DNA from: Planctomycetaceae bacterium
GTDB lineage: Bacteria > Planctomycetota > Planctomycetia > Pirellulales > Thermoguttaceae
DNA length: 5,228 bases
Direction of reading: 5' to 3'
Assembly (NCBI GenBank): GCA_031266315.1
Contig: JAISBG010000056.1
Coordinates: forward strand, 1-5,228
The position numbers were made by a program, and so were the translations under genes. Positions within the stretch are counted from its first letter, which is position 1. The number at the start of each line of letters is the position of its first letter. Under the pieces are notes generated by a model. That model saw only the letters and a list, made by a program, of their open reading frames with translations, did not search any database and was not told where the DNA came from. Of the stretch, positions 4,654 through 5,228 are shown one piece after another.

Positions 4654-5228
4654 TTATTTGCTTCCCGTCGCTACCGCTTCGGTCTTTTGTTTTTGAACGG
4701 TTGTGTAGGCTCCGGCGATTTCCCGCAACAGAATTTCTGTCTCTGCCATGTGTTCGCCGAGATTCCTTGCAATTTTCTGACACGTTACAATATTTTTTTG
4801 AATAACCGCCCGCGCTTTTTCCGAAACCTGTTCACGCCGTAATTCAATACTTGTAACATTTTGTACAATTGCCCCGACACTCTGATGCGGTGAAATAGTG
4901 AAAACGCTGATGTTCAATATTTTATCGCCGCAAACCTGATACGGACGTTGCAATTCGCCGCCGCCTTCGAGAACTGCTGCAATCAAATCGCTAAACCCAA
5001 CAAACAATCTCAACTCCGCGCCAACCAACCCGCACGAATCAAACGCGACCACTGCACTCTCGTCAAACAATTCCGCAAAACGCCGGTTACATTCCACAAC
5101 CCGAAGATGACGGTCAACAATCACCACTCCGGCAGGAATGTAACGAATAAGCGCATTACTTTTTCGTTGCGCCAACTGACGAAGATACGACACACACATT
5201 TCCGTTTCGGCTTTGTTTGCCAACAACG
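4654..5228 (-). CDS. PAS-domain C-terminus of a probable sensory hydrogenase-like protein (5' end off-window)
   Basis: The reading frame is open to the window edge. The only start-like codon there is a TTG at 5226, so the true N-terminus is probably outside and about 190 residues are visible. Residues ~24-128 form a PAS domain, including IPAGVVIVD, VVECNRRFAELF and ISVFTISPHQSVGAIVQNVT. A basic helical tail follows (REQVSEKARAVIQKN to about residue 172) and then a short polar end. The combination of PAS plus this tail, followed nearby by a SpoIIE phosphatase, is what I recall from the C-termini of HydS-type proteins, in which Fe-S and H-cluster domains precede the PAS. It would sense H2 or redox state and signal to the phosphatase. 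The PAS call is firm, the hydrogenase-like N-terminus is predicted and not seen, and a stand-alone PAS regulator remains possible. No heme-binding or other cofactor signature is evident. Confidence 0.8.
   Translation of the reverse strand, partial: LLANKAETEMCVSYLRQLAQRKSNALIRYIPAGVVIVDRHLRVVECNRRFAELFDESAVVAFDSCGLVGAELRLFVGFSDLIAAVLEGGGELQRPYQVCGDKILNISVFTISPHQSVGAIVQNVTSIELRREQVSEKARAVIQKNIVTCQKIARNLGEHMAETEILLREIAGAYTTVQKQKTEAVATGSK

Overview
The window comes from a strictly anaerobic, H2-metabolising bacterium. All five recognisable genes lie on the minus strand, so transcription runs from high to low coordinates. The evidence is an [FeFe]-hydrogenase of the poorly characterised group B type, with its usual small [2Fe-2S] partner, next to a PAS protein and a SpoIIE-type phosphatase of the kind that accompany [FeFe]-hydrogenases in fermentative Clostridia, Bacteroidales and other gut or sediment anaerobes. 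The phylum cannot be fixed. Strong Shine-Dalgarno sites are scarce, a TTG start is likely, composition is moderately AT-rich, and an intergenic palindromic repeat resembles types I recall from several non-Firmicutes anaerobes.

Layout in transcription order: (1) 5228-4654, the C-terminal part of a PAS protein cut by the window edge, probably the tail of a sensory hydrogenase-like Fe-S protein; (2) 4543-3524, a complete YhcG-family (DUF1016) PD-(D/E)XK nuclease; (3) 3508-2309, a SpoIIE/PP2C phosphatase with the C-terminal extension seen in hydrogenase-linked members; (4) 2308-1729, a 580-bp gene-free stretch dominated by a 243-bp nested inverted repeat (1856-2098), flanked by AT-rich inverted copies of a 23-bp motif, with a related third copy next to the downstream gene; (5) 1728-1462, a thioredoxin-fold [2Fe-2S] ferredoxin; (6) 1465-71, the group B [FeFe]-hydrogenase, overlapping the ferredoxin gene by ATGA. 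A pair of competing small hairpins lies at 1-27, downstream of the hydrogenase.

Working model (inference): the PAS/hydrogenase-like sensor and the phosphatase form a redox or H2 signalling module, and the ferredoxin-hydrogenase pair is the enzymatic or electron-transfer output. Two things do not fit the standard arrangement. A nuclease of a mobile, defence-like family sits between sensor and phosphatase, in the same reading frame as the phosphatase and separated from it by one stop codon and five sense codons. A large hairpin repeat separates the signalling genes from the hydrogenase pair, and its AT-rich end motif recurs in the apparent promoter of that pair.
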